Assembly (NCBI RefSeq): GCF_900110925.1
Contig: NZ_FOFP01000020.1
Location: 24,768 to 88,767, forward strand
Origin: Pseudomonas cuatrocienegasensis
Lineage (GTDB): Bacteria > Pseudomonadota > Gammaproteobacteria > Pseudomonadales > Pseudomonadaceae
Direction: 5' to 3'
Length of the DNA stretch: 64,000 bases
In this document: in pieces, positions 42,023 through 51,430 of the stretch
Layout of the letters: every line of letters starts with the position of its first letter
How positions within the stretch are numbered: the first letter of the stretch is position 1
Program-made: the position numbers and the translations under genes
The notes under the pieces: generated by a model
Database searches by the model: none
What the model saw: only the letters and a program-made list of their open reading frames with translations
Told to the model about the DNA's origin: nothing

Positions 42023-43042
42023 TCATTTCCTCGGGTCGAAGGCATCGCGGGCGGCTTCGCCGATGAATACCAGCAGGCTGAGCATTACGGCCAGCACGGC
42101 AAAAGCGCTGATGCCCAGCCAGGGCGCCTGCAGGTTGGACTTGCCCTGGGCGACCAGCTCACCCAGCGAGGGTGCGCCGGGCGGCAAGCCGAAGCCGAGA
42201 AAGTCGAGTGCGGTCAGGGTGCCGATGGCGCCGGTGAGGATGAACGGCATAAAGGTCATGGTCGAAACCATGGCGTTGGGCAGGATATGGCGAAACATGA
42301 TTGCCCCGTTGTCCATGCCCAGGGCGCGGGCGGCACGCACGTATTCAAGATTGCGTCCACGGAGGAACTCGGCGCGCACCACATCCACCAGGCTCATCCA
42401 GGAGAACAGCAGCATGATGCCCAACAGCCACCAGAAGTTCGGTTGCACGAAGCTGGCGAGAATGATCAGCAGATAAAGCACCGGCAGCCCGGACCAGATC
42501 TCCAGAAAGCGTTGCCCGACCAGGTCCACCCAGCCGCCGTAGAAGCCCTGCAACGCACCGGCGAAGACGCCGATCACCGAACTCAACAGGGTCAGGGTCA
42601 GGGCGAACAGTACGGAAATACGGAAGCCGTAGATCACCCGCGCCAACACATCACGGCCCTGGTCGTCGGTCCCCAGCCAGTTGACCGAGGAGGGCGGCGC
42701 TGGTGCCGGCACTTCCAGGTCGTAATTGATGCTCGAGTAGCTGAATGGGATAGGCGGCCAGAGCATCCAGCCGTCCTTTTGTTCGATCAGCTCCTGGATA
42801 TATGGGCTTTTGTAGTTGGCCTGCAGCGGGAATTCGCCGCCGAAGGTGGTTTCCGGGTAGCGCTTGAACACCGGGAAGTACCACTCGCTGTCGTACTTGA
42901 CCAGCAGCGGCTTGTCGTTGGCGATCAGCTCGGCGCCCAAGGTACCGAAGAACAGCGCCAGGAAGATCCACAGTGACCACCAGCCGCGCTTGTGGGCCTT
43001 GAACAGGGCGAAACGTCGTTGATTGAGCGGGGAGAGTTTCAT
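42023..43042 (-). CDS. nppC: Npp importer, permease (YejE-like)
   Basis: A 339-residue inner-membrane permease resembling YejE and OppC/DppC. An N-terminal helix (WWSLWIFLALFFGTLGAELI, about residues 21-40), a long periplasmic loop with SPYIQELIEQKDGW and GTDDQGRDVLAR, then five membrane helices and the ATPase-contact EAA-like loop RAARALGMDNGAIMFRHILPN (about 244-264). Second permease of the operon. It is two bases from nppB and one from nppD. Confidence 0.92.
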   Translation of the reverse strand: MKLSPLNQRRFALFKAHKRGWWSLWIFLALFFGTLGAELIANDKPLLVKYDSEWYFPVFKRYPETTFGGEFPLQANYKSPYIQELIEQKDGWMLWPPIPFSYSSINYDLEVPAPAPPSSVNWLGTDDQGRDVLARVIYGFRISVLFALTLTLLSSVIGVFAGALQGFYGGWVDLVGQRFLEIWSGLPVLYLLIILASFVQPNFWWLLGIMLLFSWMSLVDVVRAEFLRGRNLEYVRAARALGMDNGAIMFRHILPNAMVSTMTFMPFILTGAIGTLTALDFLGFGLPPGAPSLGELVAQGKSNLQAPWLGISAFAVLAVMLSLLVFIGEAARDAFDPRK

Positions 43043-43044
43043 GC

Positions 43045-44133
43045 TTAGCCCTCCCGGCTTTCAAAGTCGATACGTGGATCGACCAGGGTATAGGTGATAT
43101 CGCCGATCAATTTCACGATCAGTCCCAGCAAGGTGAAAATGAACAGAGTGCCGAACACCACCGGATAGTCCCGGTTGATGGCCGCTTCAAAGCTCATCAG
43201 GCCCAAACCGTCGAGGGAGAAGATCACCTCGATGAGCAGGGAGCCGGTGAAGAATATGCCGATAAAGGCCGCCGGAAAGCCGGCGATGATCAGCAGCATG
43301 GCGTTGCGGAATACGTGGCCGTAGAGCACGCGGTTATTGCTCAGGCCTTTGGCCCGGGCGGTGGTCACGTATTGTTTGTTGATCTCGTCGAGAAAGCTGT
43401 TTTTGGTCAGCAGCGTCAGGGTGGCGAAGTTGCCGATTACCAGCGCGGTCACCGGCAGTGCCAGGTGCCAGAAGTAGTCGAGGATCTTGCCGCCCAGGCT
43501 GAGTTCGTCGAAGTTATTCGAGGTCAGGCCGCGCAGGGGGAACCAGTCGTAATAGCTGCCGCCGGCGAACAGCACGATCAGCAGAATAGCGAACAGGAAC
43601 GCCGGGATCGCATAGCCGATGATGATCGCCGAGCTGGTCCAGACATCGAAGGCACTGCCGTGGCGGGTAGCCTTGGCGATGCCCAGGGGGATGGACACCA
43701 GGTACATGATCAAGGTGCTCCACAGCCCCAGGGAGATCGACACCGGCATCTTCTCGATGATCAGGTCGATGACCTTGGCGTCGCGAAAGAAGCTGTCGCC
43801 GAAGTCCAGCCGGGCATAGCTGGTGAGCATGATCCAGAAGCGTTCCGGCGCCGATTTGTCGAAGCCGTACATCTTTTCAATTTCCGCTACCAGGTCCGGG
43901 TCCAGGCCCTGGGCGCCGCGGTAGTTGGAGCCGGCCACGGCCACTTCGGCACCACCGCCACCCGAGACGCGCCCGGTGGCACCGCCTGAGGCGGCATCAA
44001 AACCTTCCAGTTTGGCGATCATCTGCTCGACCGGGCCGCCGGGTGCGGCCTGGATGATGATGAAGTTGATTATCAGAATGCCCAGCAGGGTGGGGATGAT
44101 CAGGAGTAGACGACGGAAGATATACGCCAGCAT
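43045..44133 (-). CDS. nppB: Npp importer, permease (YejB-like)
   Basis: A 362-residue permease of the OppB/DppB/YejB family. It begins MLAYIFRRLLLIIPTLLGIL, the typical first helix. It has a long loop (about 40-100) with a Gly-rich stretch (GGATGRVSGGGGAE), then DLVAEIEKMYGFDKSAPERF and the EAA-like loop TARAKGLSNNRVLYGHVFRNA (about 255-275). One base separates it from nppA2. Confidence 0.92.
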   Translation of the reverse strand: MLAYIFRRLLLIIPTLLGILIINFIIIQAAPGGPVEQMIAKLEGFDAASGGATGRVSGGGGAEVAVAGSNYRGAQGLDPDLVAEIEKMYGFDKSAPERFWIMLTSYARLDFGDSFFRDAKVIDLIIEKMPVSISLGLWSTLIMYLVSIPLGIAKATRHGSAFDVWTSSAIIIGYAIPAFLFAILLIVLFAGGSYYDWFPLRGLTSNNFDELSLGGKILDYFWHLALPVTALVIGNFATLTLLTKNSFLDEINKQYVTTARAKGLSNNRVLYGHVFRNAMLLIIAGFPAAFIGIFFTGSLLIEVIFSLDGLGLMSFEAAINRDYPVVFGTLFIFTLLGLIVKLIGDITYTLVDPRIDFESREG

Positions 44134-44134
44134 C

Positions 44135-45967
44135 TCAGTGCTCCGTGCTCGCCGGTGCGGCGCTGTCAGTGGCCGCTGGCTGCTCGCGCAGCCACCAGGT
44201 ATGCAGGCCGATGTCGTACTGTGGTGTCACCTTGGGGTGGGCGAAGCGGTTCCAGTACGCCACACGCCAGGTCTTGATGTGCCAGTTGGGGATCACGTAG
44301 TGGCCCCACAGCAGCACGCGGTCTAGAGCCCGTGTGTGGGCAATCAGCTCCTGGCGCGAATCGGCCTTGATCAGGCCTTCGACGAGTTGATCGACGGCTG
44401 GATCCTTCAGCCCGATGAAGTTACGGCTGCCGGGGTTGTCGGCGCTGCTGGAGTGCCAGTATTCACGCTGTTCGTTGCCCGGCGAGTTGGACTGGGGGAA
44501 GCCGCTGACGATCAGGTCGAAATCCCGCGAGCGCAGCCGGTTGATGTATTGCGAGACGTCTACGCGGCGAATGACCAGCTCCATGCCCAGGTCTGCCAGG
44601 TTGCGTTTGAAGGGCAGCAGGACGCGTTCGAATTCGGTTTGTGCGAGCAGGAACTCGATGCTCACCGGTTGGCCGTTGGCATCGAGCATGCGATCGCCGT
44701 CGACGCGCCAGCCTGCCTGTTGCAGCAGTTGGTAGGCGCGCCGTTGTTGCTCGCGGATGATGCCGCTGCCATCGGTCTGCGGCACGCTGAACGCCTGGTC
44801 GAAGACCTGCGGCGGCACTTGTGCGCGCAAGGGTTCAAGCAGTTTCAGTTCGTCGTCGCCGGGCAGGCCGCTGGAAGCCAGTTCGGAGTTGTCGAAATAG
44901 CTGTGGGTGCGGGTGTAGGCACCATTGAATAGCTTCTTGTTGGCCCACTCGAAGTCGAACAGCAGTGACAGTGCTTCACGCACCCGGGCATCCTGAAACA
45001 CCGGGCGGCGGGTGTTGAAAATAAAGCCCTGCATGCCTGTAGGGTTATGGTTTTCAATCTCTTCTTTGATAAGTTGGCCGTTGGCTACTGCGCTGGTGTT
45101 GTAAGCGGTCGCCCAGTTTTTCGCACTGGTTTCCAGCCAGTAGTCGAACTGACCTGCCTTGAGTGCTTCCAGGGCGACGGTGTTGTCGCGGTAGTAGTCA
45201 GTCACCAGGTTGTCGAAATTGTAGAAGCCCCGGTTGACCGGTAGGTCCTTGCCCCACCAGTCCTCGACCCGCTGGTAGCGAATCGAGCGACCGGCCTGCA
45301 CATCGGCGACCCGATACGGGCCGCTACCCAGGGGTACTTCCAGGTTTCCACGGGTGAAATCGCGGGTTTCCCACCAGTGTTTGGGCAGCACTGGCAATTG
45401 CCCGAGGATCAGCGGTAGCTCGCGGTTGCCGGCATGCTTGAAAACAAAGCGCACGCGCTGGCTGCTTTCGACCTCGACCCGCTCGACATCGGCGTAGTAG
45501 GCACGGTACATCGGCGCGCCTTTGCTCATCAGGGTATCGAAGGTGAATTTGACGTCTTCGGCGGTAACCGGCTGACCATCGTGAAAGCGCGCTTCGCGGC
45601 GCAGGTAGAAGCGTACCCAGCTGTTGTCCGGTGCTTTCTCCATCTTCTCGGCGAGCAGGCCGTACTCGGTGAAGGGTTCATCCAGGCTGTGGCGGGTCAG
45701 GGTGTCGTAGATCATGCCGATATCGTCGGCGGCCACGCCCTTGTTGATAAACGGGTTGAGGCTGTCGAAGCCGCCGAAGCCCGCCTGGCGCAAGGTTCCG
45801 CCCTTGGGCGCATCCGGGTTGACGTAGTCGAAGTGCTGGAAGTTGGCCGGGTATTTGGGAGCTTCGTCGTACAGGGTCAGGGCATGCTTGGGCGCGGCCT
45901 GGGCCGCGAAACCGAGCAGCAGGGCAGCGCCACCTGCGAGCAGGCGTAAGCGCAAAGGGCGTGTCAT
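44135..45967 (-). CDS. nppA2: Npp importer, solute-binding protein 2
   Basis: A 610-residue periplasmic binding protein of extracellular solute-binding family 5 (YejA-like). Signal peptide TRPLRLRLLAGGAALLLGFA with likely cleavage AQA-AP at about residue 24. Core motifs: NPDAPKGGTLRQAGFGGFDSL, EARFHDGQPVTAEDVKFTFD, GSGPYRVADV. It overlaps the nppA1 stop by four bases (ATGA) and is a diverged tandem copy of it; two binding proteins feed one permease. Confidence 0.9.
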   Translation of the reverse strand: MTRPLRLRLLAGGAALLLGFAAQAAPKHALTLYDEAPKYPANFQHFDYVNPDAPKGGTLRQAGFGGFDSLNPFINKGVAADDIGMIYDTLTRHSLDEPFTEYGLLAEKMEKAPDNSWVRFYLRREARFHDGQPVTAEDVKFTFDTLMSKGAPMYRAYYADVERVEVESSQRVRFVFKHAGNRELPLILGQLPVLPKHWWETRDFTRGNLEVPLGSGPYRVADVQAGRSIRYQRVEDWWGKDLPVNRGFYNFDNLVTDYYRDNTVALEALKAGQFDYWLETSAKNWATAYNTSAVANGQLIKEEIENHNPTGMQGFIFNTRRPVFQDARVREALSLLFDFEWANKKLFNGAYTRTHSYFDNSELASSGLPGDDELKLLEPLRAQVPPQVFDQAFSVPQTDGSGIIREQQRRAYQLLQQAGWRVDGDRMLDANGQPVSIEFLLAQTEFERVLLPFKRNLADLGMELVIRRVDVSQYINRLRSRDFDLIVSGFPQSNSPGNEQREYWHSSSADNPGSRNFIGLKDPAVDQLVEGLIKADSRQELIAHTRALDRVLLWGHYVIPNWHIKTWRVAYWNRFAHPKVTPQYDIGLHTWWLREQPAATDSAAPASTEH

Positions 45968-47850
45968 CGTGCGTTCTCCGTAGGTTTCAGCCACCAGCTG
46001 CGCAGGCCCAGGGTGTAGGGCGGCGTGGTGACGAAGGCAAACCGGTTGCGGTACGCCAGGCGGTGATAGTCGATATACCAGTTGGGAATGCTGTAGTGCT
46101 GCCACAGCAGCACGCGGTCGAGGGCGCGGGTCGCGGCGATTTGCGCATCGCGGGTCTGCGCCGAGAGCAACTTGTCGATCAGGGCATCGACCACTGGATG
46201 GGCGACACCTGCGTAGTTTTTGCCGCCCTTGACGGAGGCTTGGCTGGAGTGAAAGTAAAGCGACTGCTCCAGCCCTGGGCTCAGGGTTTGCGGCAAGGTC
46301 AGCAGCACCATGTCGTAGTCGAACTGGTCGAGACGCTGCTTGTACTGAGCCCGGTCGATGGTGCGCAGATTGGCCTGAATGCCGATGCGCGCCAGGTTCT
46401 CGGTGAAAGGCTGGAGGATGCGTTCAAGGTTGGGGTTGACCAGCAGAATTTCGAATTGCAGGGGCTCGCCCTGAGCATTGAGCAGGCGCTGGCCTTTGGG
46501 CGTCCAGCCAGCTTCGGCCAATAGACCCAAGGCGCGGCGCAAGGTTTCCCGCGGGATGCCGCGGCCATCGGTCCTGGGCACCTGGAAGGCTTCATTGAAC
46601 AGACGCCCCGGCAGCTGTTTGCGGTAAGGCGACAACAAGAGCCATTCCGCGCCTTCCGGTTTGCCGGTGGCGGAGAACTCACTGTTGGGGTAGTAGCTGG
46701 CCGCCCGCGTGTAGGCGCCGTTGAACAGGGTGCGGTTGGTCCACTCGAAGTCGAACATCAGCCCCAATGCCTCGCGGACCTTGCGCTGGGCAAAGGTCGT
46801 GCGGCGGGTGTTCATGAACAGGGCCTGGGTCTGGGTCGGGATGCGGTGAGCGATTTCGGCCTGCACCACATCGCCGCGTGCCACCGCCGGAAAGCGATAG
46901 CCATTGGCCCAGTTTTTTGCTTGCTGCTCGATGTAAACGTCGAACTCGCCAGCCTTGAACGCCTCGAAGGCAACATGGCTATCGCGGTAGAACTCCACCT
47001 CGACCCGGTCGAAATTGTACTTGCCCCGGTTGACCGGCAGGTTCGCGCCCCACCAGTCCTTGACGCGCTCGAAGGTCAGGCTGCGGCCGGGGCTGACCTG
47101 GGTGATGCGATAAGGACCGCTGCCCAGCGGCGGCTCAAAGGTGGTGGCCTTGAAATCGCGGTCTTTCCAGTAATGCTGGGGCAGGACCGGCAGCTCGCCA
47201 AGGCGCAGGATCAGCAGCGGATTACCGGCACGCTTGAAGACGAAGCGGATGCGGTGGCGATTGAGAATGTCGACACGCTTCACTTCCTGCAGATTGGTGC
47301 GGTACAGCGGGTGGCCTTGCTTGAGCAGGAGGCGGTAGGAAAAAGCCACATCGAAGGCGGTGATCGGCTTGCCGTCGTGAAAGCGTGCCTCGGGGCGCAG
47401 ATTGAAGACCACCCAGCTGCGATCCTCGCTGTACTCCACGCTACGGGCGATCAGCCCATAGCTGGAGGCCGGCTCATCGCCTGAGGGATCGTAGGGGCCG
47501 GTGCCCGCCATCAAGGGTTCATTCAGCTCGGTGACGCCGTACTGCAAAAAGTTGGCGGTGCCCACCGGGCTGGTGCCCTTGAAGGTATAGGGGTTGAGGG
47601 TATCGAACGTCCCAGCTGCCATCATGCGCAGCGTGCCGCCTTTGGGGGCTTCGGGGTTGACCCAGTCGAAATGGGTGAAACTGGCCGGGTACTTGAGCGC
47701 GCCGAACTGGGCATAACCATGCCGCTCCACGAGGGTCGCCCCGACGGGCAGGCTGGTAGCCAGGCTGAATATCAGCAGGAGGAGGGGGCGTATCAAATCA
47801 ATATCCGATCCGTGGCGGCTTAGGGAAGCGGGTTGGCACATAGGCAGCAC
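45964..47850 (-). CDS. nppA1: Npp importer, solute-binding protein 1
   Basis: A 628-residue periplasmic peptide/nucleoside-antibiotic binding protein, paralogue of nppA2. A hydrophobic signal segment LLLLIFSLATSLPVGA is preceded by 20 odd residues (MLPMCQPASLSRHG), so the true start may be later, for example an in-frame TTG near 47796. Core motifs: NPEAPKGGTLRMMAAGTFDTL, EARFHDGKPITAFDVAFSYR, GSGPYRITQV. First gene of the five-gene operon. It diverges from the HDOD gene, with about 190 bases between. Confidence 0.87.
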   Translation of the reverse strand: MLPMCQPASLSRHGSDIDLIRPLLLLIFSLATSLPVGATLVERHGYAQFGALKYPASFTHFDWVNPEAPKGGTLRMMAAGTFDTLNPYTFKGTSPVGTANFLQYGVTELNEPLMAGTGPYDPSGDEPASSYGLIARSVEYSEDRSWVVFNLRPEARFHDGKPITAFDVAFSYRLLLKQGHPLYRTNLQEVKRVDILNRHRIRFVFKRAGNPLLILRLGELPVLPQHYWKDRDFKATTFEPPLGSGPYRITQVSPGRSLTFERVKDWWGANLPVNRGKYNFDRVEVEFYRDSHVAFEAFKAGEFDVYIEQQAKNWANGYRFPAVARGDVVQAEIAHRIPTQTQALFMNTRRTTFAQRKVREALGLMFDFEWTNRTLFNGAYTRAASYYPNSEFSATGKPEGAEWLLLSPYRKQLPGRLFNEAFQVPRTDGRGIPRETLRRALGLLAEAGWTPKGQRLLNAQGEPLQFEILLVNPNLERILQPFTENLARIGIQANLRTIDRAQYKQRLDQFDYDMVLLTLPQTLSPGLEQSLYFHSSQASVKGGKNYAGVAHPVVDALIDKLLSAQTRDAQIAATRALDRVLLWQHYSIPNWYIDYHRLAYRNRFAFVTTPPYTLGLRSWWLKPTENAR

Positions 47851-48039
47851 GGTGGCAGCAACGTATACGAGGGGCAGCGGCCGGATTCATGCCCTGTCCC
47901 CCGTGTTGTCACACTGGCAGTGCCCTTGCCTCGTGCGCCGTACAGTAACAGCTTGTATCGGCTGGAAAAAGGCCAGCTCTGCGAGCTATTGCGCGCAGAC
48001 AACGGCTACACTGCGGGAAAGTAATCCAAGGGGTCTTCT

Positions 48040-49488
48040 TTGAGCACAACCACGCACGGTCTGCAGGCCTGGATAGACCATATCAACCAGGCTGAATTGC
48101 CGGCGCTCGGCGCGGTCGTGCAGGACCTGCATCGCCTTACGCAAGCCCAGGGAGCCTCCTCGGTGCGGCAATTGGCCGACGTGCTGCTGCGCGATGCTGC
48201 TCTGACCACCCGCGTGCTGCGTGCCGGCAACAGTGCCTATTACAACCCCTCGCAGGAATCGATCAAGACCATTTCGCGGGCCATCGTCTTGCTCGGCTTC
48301 GACAATGTACGCTTGATCGGCATGTCGGTGAGTCTGATCGATGGTTTGCTGCCGCGCGCGCCGCGCCACCAATTGCTCGAGTTGCTGGCACGCTCCTTTC
48401 ACGCGGCGGTGCAGGCCCGCACCATTGCCGGGTATGTACTGAGCCGGCATCAGGAAGAAGTGTTCATCGCTGCGTTGCTGTACAACTTGGGCGAGCTGGC
48501 CTTCTGGGGCAGCGGCGGGACCCAGGCGGATCAGTTGGCGGTGGCGCTGGAGCAGCCAGGCGTCAATGCAGATGCCGCTACCCGAGAGATTCTGGGGACC
48601 AGCTTTCGTCAGTTGACCCAGGGGCTGATTCGTAGCTGGAACATGGGTGACATCGCCAGCCTGGCGCAGAATGGCGCGCACCTCAGTGATCCTGCCGTCA
48701 AGTCCGTCAGTCTGGGGGTGCGGATCAGCGAGGCCGCGTTGCAGGGCTGGGAGTCACCGGCAGTTGCGCAACTGGTCGAGCAACTGGCCAGCTTCATTGG
48801 TGTAACGCCGGAGGAGGCGATGCAGCAGGTGCTGGCCAGTGCCGATGAGGCGGTCAAGGTGGCGGTCACCTTCGGCGCCGCCCGGCTGGGCGAGTTGATT
48901 CCCAGCACCGATCCCGAGCAAATCCGTCTACAGCAGGAACGGCGCCAGGTGCCGCTGCTGATGGCAAACCTGCAGGTGCTGCAACAGGCGCTGCAAGACC
49001 TGGGCATGATGGTGTCGAAACGGGCATCGGTGACCTTGGTCCTCGACACCCTGCTCAAGGGATTGCACCAGGGCGCCGGGCTGGAGCGGGTGATGCTGGT
49101 AGTGCTGGCGGATCAGCAGCGCTGTTTTCGGGCGCGCCAGGTCGTGGGTGAGGGCACTGAGGCATGGCTGCAGGCGTTCGAGTTGCCGACCGAGCAGCGC
49201 GAGCTGCCGCACATCTTCAGCTATGCGCTGCGCAATCGTGAACCGCTGTGGCTGGGGATACCCGCCACCTACAACCTCAACGAGCTGGTAACCCAGCCGA
49301 TTCGCGCACATATCGGCCAGGGCATGTTCTTCATCGCGCCGCTGATGGCGGGTGCCCGTGAGATTGGTGTGCTCTACGCCGACAGTCGCCGATCGGGACG
49401 GGCGCTTAGCCATGAGCAGTTCGTGGCCTTTCAACGCTTTACCCAACTGACGGGGCGCTGCCTGGAGGCACTTGCCCGGCGCGATTGA
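48040..49488 (+). CDS. HDOD-domain signalling protein with C-terminal GAF-like part
   Basis: A 482-residue cytoplasmic protein. The HDOD domain spans about residues 12-210: LADVLLRDAALTTRVLRAGNSAYYN, IKTISRAIVLLGFDNVRLIGMS and FIAALLYNLGELAFW, where HD-type metal ligands are absent, as usual for HDOD. Residues about 320-480 resemble a GAF sensor (TLLKGLHQGAGLERVMLVVLAD, GMFFIAPLMAGAREIGVLYADS). Such proteins modulate motility, biofilm or c-di-GMP pathways; no partner is encoded beside it. Start is TTG with AAGGGG eight bases before. Not recalled at this position in PAO1. Confidence 0.85.
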   Translation: MSTTTHGLQAWIDHINQAELPALGAVVQDLHRLTQAQGASSVRQLADVLLRDAALTTRVLRAGNSAYYNPSQESIKTISRAIVLLGFDNVRLIGMSVSLIDGLLPRAPRHQLLELLARSFHAAVQARTIAGYVLSRHQEEVFIAALLYNLGELAFWGSGGTQADQLAVALEQPGVNADAATREILGTSFRQLTQGLIRSWNMGDIASLAQNGAHLSDPAVKSVSLGVRISEAALQGWESPAVAQLVEQLASFIGVTPEEAMQQVLASADEAVKVAVTFGAARLGELIPSTDPEQIRLQQERRQVPLLMANLQVLQQALQDLGMMVSKRASVTLVLDTLLKGLHQGAGLERVMLVVLADQQRCFRARQVVGEGTEAWLQAFELPTEQRELPHIFSYALRNREPLWLGIPATYNLNELVTQPIRAHIGQGMFFIAPLMAGAREIGVLYADSRRSGRALSHEQFVAFQRFTQLTGRCLEALARRD

Positions 49489-51051
49489 TCAGCGTGCTAG
49501 GCGCAGCGTAAGCAATTGACCTGGCTTGAGCGCGTGCCCGCTGCGCGGATTCCAGCTTTGCAGGCGCTCGAGTGCCACATTGAAGCGCTTGGCGATCAGG
49601 TACAGCGAGTCACCTTTGCGCACGCGGTAGTAGGTAACACCGTCGCGGGTCTGGGCCGGATCGGCATGCCGGGCACTGCCACTGTCCTGCAGGGCCAGCA
49701 CTTGGCCGGTACGCAGGTTATTGCCCTTGAGGTTGTTCCAGCGCTGCATGTCGGCGACTGAGACCTCGTTGTCGCGGGCGATCTGCCAGAGATTGTCGCC
49801 GCTGCGCACGCGGTAGGTGCTCGGCGCTGCGGCACGCGACGCGGCGCTGTCGACCAGGGCGGTCTGCTGGGCGCCGCCGGGTTCGGCGGGGATATTCAGC
49901 ACCTGACCCAGGCGCAGGTTGTTGCTGCTCAGACGGTTGATGTCCTTGAGCGTGGCGACAGTCAGGTGATGGCGGTTGGCAATGGCGTGCAGGCTGTCAC
50001 CGGCGCGCACGGTATAGGTTTGCCACTCGACCTGCTTCTGGGGCTTCATCATCGACAGGTTGGCGGTGAGCAATTCGGCCTTGTCGGTGGGCACCAATAG
50101 ATGCTGTGGGCCGTCGAGGGTGATGCGCTGTTTGAACGCTGGATTGAGCAGATACAGCTCATCTTCATCCAGCTCGGCCATGGCGGCGACGCGGGACAAA
50201 TCGATACGTTGATTGACCGCGACCTGCTCGAAGTAGGGCTCGTTGGCGATGGGGCTCAGGCTTACGCCGTAGGCCTTGGGCGTCATCACCACCTGCGACA
50301 GGGCCAGCAGCTTGGGCACGTAGTTCTGGGTTTCGGCAGGCAGCGACAGGTTCCAGTAATCGGTCGGCAAACCGAGCTTCTGGTTGCGCTCGATGGCGCG
50401 GCTGACACGGCCCTCGCCAGCGTTGTAGGCCGCCAGGGCGAGCAACCAGTCACCGTTGAACATCTCGTGCAGGCGCGACAGGTAATTCATGGCTGCCTGG
50501 GTCGAGGCAGTTACGTCACGGCGGCCGTCGTACCAACGGGTCTGGCGCAGGTTGAAGTTGAGACCGGTGGAGGGAATGAATTGCCACAGCCCGACGGCAT
50601 CGGCGTGGGAGTAGGCGAAGGGGTCGTAGGCGCTTTCGATCATCGGCAGCAGGGCCAGCTCCATCGGCATATTGCGCTCTTCCAGGCGCTCGACGATGTA
50701 GTGAATATAAGGACTGCTGCGCGCACCGGCTTTTTCGACGAAGGCAGGGTTGCTGACGAACCACAGGCGTTGCTGTTCGATGCGCGGGTTGATGCCGATT
50801 TCATCCTGCAGCTGGTAACCCTCGCGCACCCGTTCCCAGATATCGAGCGGCGCACGGGGTTTGGCTTCAAGGCTGAGCCACTCCGGCTCGCGCTCCAGGC
50901 CGACGGCGATGTCGGTTGCCTTGCCCTCATTCGCTTGGCGTGGTGCGTTGCTCTGACAGCCTGCGATAACCAGACTCAGGCACACCAGTAGCGTTCGGGA
51001 GGCCTGAGTAAATGCCTTTTGCTTCAATGAGTTACGCGAGAGAAAAGGCAT
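49489..51051 (-). CDS. mltD: Membrane-bound lytic murein transglycosylase D
   Basis: A 520-residue lipoprotein that cuts the glycan backbone of peptidoglycan. A Lys-rich start leads to lipobox VIAGC (Cys at residue 32). Catalytic SLT domain about 120-260: the Glu in LLPMIESAYDPFAYSHADAV, GLWQFIPSTG, and NYLSRLHEMF, YNAGEGRV. Three LysM modules bind glycan at about 342-386, 408-452 and 470-517 (TVRAGDSLHAIA, RVRSGDNLWQIA, RVRKGDSLYLIA). The stop abuts the HDOD gene on the other strand. A 285-bp palindromic element fills its upstream region and may influence its expression. Confidence 0.95.
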   Translation of the reverse strand: MPFLSRNSLKQKAFTQASRTLLVCLSLVIAGCQSNAPRQANEGKATDIAVGLEREPEWLSLEAKPRAPLDIWERVREGYQLQDEIGINPRIEQQRLWFVSNPAFVEKAGARSSPYIHYIVERLEERNMPMELALLPMIESAYDPFAYSHADAVGLWQFIPSTGLNFNLRQTRWYDGRRDVTASTQAAMNYLSRLHEMFNGDWLLALAAYNAGEGRVSRAIERNQKLGLPTDYWNLSLPAETQNYVPKLLALSQVVMTPKAYGVSLSPIANEPYFEQVAVNQRIDLSRVAAMAELDEDELYLLNPAFKQRITLDGPQHLLVPTDKAELLTANLSMMKPQKQVEWQTYTVRAGDSLHAIANRHHLTVATLKDINRLSSNNLRLGQVLNIPAEPGGAQQTALVDSAASRAAAPSTYRVRSGDNLWQIARDNEVSVADMQRWNNLKGNNLRTGQVLALQDSGSARHADPAQTRDGVTYYRVRKGDSLYLIAKRFNVALERLQSWNPRSGHALKPGQLLTLRLAR

Positions 51052-51089
51052 AGGTTAAAAGAGCTGTCCCGAATCGAAGTCGGGCGATT

Positions 51090-51374
51090 CTAGGGTCTGT
51101 TCCCGTTTCGTCGCAAGCCGCGTTGCTGCGAAAAATCTCGCCAGGCTAGGCGGAGGACGCAGGGAATGGTTGTTCCCTTGCCAAGTCCTCCAACACCGCA
51201 TGGCGAGATTTTCCGCGCAACCTAGGCGGCCCCACCCGAAGGGCCGGGCCAGTTTTAGCGCGATGCTGCGTTTCTCGATGGCTCATTTAGCCGGCTAAAC
51301 CTCGCATCTCGTGCCTTGCCTCGCGCTAAAACTGGCTCCGGCGCGGCCGCGAACGAAACGGGAACAGACCCTAG
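51090..51374. mobile_element. MITE-like element with 22-bp terminal inverted repeats
   Basis: Perfect 22-bp arms at 51090-51111 and 51353-51374 (outer ends CTAGGGTCTGTTCCCG) frame a non-coding interior. Two internal hairpin arm pairs occur: TCTCGCCA near 51147 with TGGCGAGA near 51201, and CCAGTTTTAGCGCGA near 51250 with TCGCGCTAAAACTGG near 51321. The TIRs are flanked by TA or lie within CTAG, consistent with TA or 4-bp target duplication as in IS630- or IS5-type elements. The whole gap between gloB and mltD (51052-51430) is this element plus short flanks; nothing else is seen there. Confidence 0.75.
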
Positions 51375-51430
51375 GAACCACTCTTGTCTTGGTCAAGTTT
51401 TGACCAGGCTTTTGCGGGGGTGTCGAGGTT

